Positions 12,446 to 12,873 of a DNA stretch of 12,873 nt are shown here, in pieces. The position numbers and the translations under genes are program-made. The DNA is from Bdellovibrionales bacterium (GTDB lineage Bacteria; Bdellovibrionota; UBA2428), in the NCBI GenBank assembly GCA_018266335.1, contig JAFEAR010000247.1, forward strand, positions 1 through 12,873, written 5' to 3'. The notes beneath the pieces are model-generated. The model did not search any database. It was given only the letters and a program-made list of their open reading frames with translations, and was not told where the DNA came from. How positions within the stretch are numbered: the stretch's first letter is position 1; every line of letters begins with the position of its first letter.

Positions 12446-12873
12446 TTACTTCGTGGCGCTGATCAGGTACTGCATGCTGCCGCCCGCGCAGTGGTAGGTG
12501 CCGCTTTCGACCGCACTTAGGAAGTCGCGGCGCCTTTGCATGGCGAGTTGGTAGGTGGCTTCGAAGTCATCGGCTCGCCCTCCGCCTGCCAGGTAGTTGC
12601 GCTGGGTTTCGTTGCGGTCCCAAATCCAAAAATTGCGTTCCACCCAGTCGCGGTCCTGCGCCAGAATCGCTTGCTGCTCGGGCAAATCGTAGGGCGGTAG
12701 CCAGGGGGTGGCCTTGTCCGAAATGTGTACGTCGATGTTTTGGAATCCCAGCTCGTGCACGTAACCAGGAATTAAATCGCCCACGGAGTTGTTGCCTTGC
12801 CCCAGGTTTCGTTTGCCCCGCTCGCAGGTCATGTGAAAGGCAAAAACGCGGGTGATGTCCTCTACGCTCTCGG
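12446..12873 (-). CDS. C-terminal part of a class I SAM-dependent methyltransferase-like protein (partial)
   Basis: The frame is open from the right edge through to the stop at 12446, about 142 codons, so the N-terminus lies outside the window. The visible part begins ESVEDITRVFAFHMTCERGK and includes the acidic-aromatic segment GDLIPGYVHELGFQNIDVHI, as in the last strand pair of small-molecule methyltransferases (inhibitor-like 'G(F/L)-x-x-(I/V)-x-V'). It continues with ATPWLPPYDLPEQQ, NYLAGGGRADDFEATYQLAM and the ending GTYHCAGGSMQYLISATK. By eye this resembles the C-termini of methyltransferase-domain proteins of unknown substrate. The internal ATG at 12832 need not be the start. The SAM-binding motif is not visible, so the assignment is moderate. 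Confidence 0.6.
   Translation of the reverse strand, partial: ESVEDITRVFAFHMTCERGKRNLGQGNNSVGDLIPGYVHELGFQNIDVHISDKATPWLPPYDLPEQQAILAQDRDWVERNFWIWDRNETQRNYLAGGGRADDFEATYQLAMQRRRDFLSAVESGTYHCAGGSMQYLISATK

Overview
The window reads as ordinary, gene-dense chromosome (about 55-58% GC by eye) from a Gram-negative bacterium. It has a full outer-membrane toolkit: a D15 barrel, an Mla/MCE lipid transporter, a Lol-type permease, an OM lipoprotein and a periplasmic L,D-transpeptidase-fold enzyme. The mix of an RpoH-like sigma factor, type-A RNase P RNA and a Csd6/Bd1075-like L,D-carboxypeptidase suggests Bdellovibrionota or a neighbouring 'deltaproteobacterial' lineage. That placement is inference from gene content, not from a phylogenetic search. 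I see no insertion sequence, phage gene, tRNA, 5S/16S/23S rRNA or CRISPR.

Layout. Positions 1-382 (-) hold the N-terminal part of a sigma-70/RpoH-like factor that runs off the left edge. A divergent HNH nuclease-family gene (432-986, +) converges on ssb (1000-1458, -), and a D15/Omp85-type barrel gene (1565-2890, -) lies upstream of ssb. Divergent from the barrel is a tight + strand cluster: MlaE permease (GTG 2912), MlaF-like ABC protein, MlaD/MCE protein and LolC/E-type permease. The first two junctions are 4-base stop/start overlaps. The cluster is followed by a Csd6/Bd1075-type L,D-transpeptidase-fold protein (6694-7686), RNase P RNA (about 7702-8049) and a lipoprotein with a DUF2233/NAGPA-like C-terminus (8138-9130). 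A structured 98-nt inverted-repeat element fills the convergent gap before glutamate dehydrogenase (9236-10492, -). RsmF-like m5C methyltransferase (10517-11701) and YqgE (11793-12404) follow on the + strand. A near-perfect 37-nt palindrome separates YqgE from a partial methyltransferase-like gene (12446-12873, -) that runs off the right edge.

How the genes may work together. The centre of the window is an envelope module: an MCE lipid-transfer protein with a long helical tail, its permease, an ABC subunit, a Lol-type permease, and a POTRA-less outer-membrane barrel transcribed divergently 21 bp away.

The most striking observation is in the MlaF-like subunit. Every nucleotide-handling motif is altered: Walker A Lys to Arg and Ser/Thr to Ala, Q-loop Gln to Glu, LSGGQ to LTSAE, Walker B Asp to Glu, catalytic Glu to Asn, D-loop lost, H-loop His to Asp. 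The frame is nevertheless intact and coupled to its neighbours on both sides. This looks like a pseudo-ATPase kept for a structural or regulatory role in lipid transport.

Other points of interest are the 9137-9234 RNA-like element, a compact RNase P 5' domain with an unusual CR-V sequence, a hairpin covering the lipoprotein's ribosome binding site, and several genes whose -10-like boxes lie so close to the start codon that very short or absent leaders are implied.
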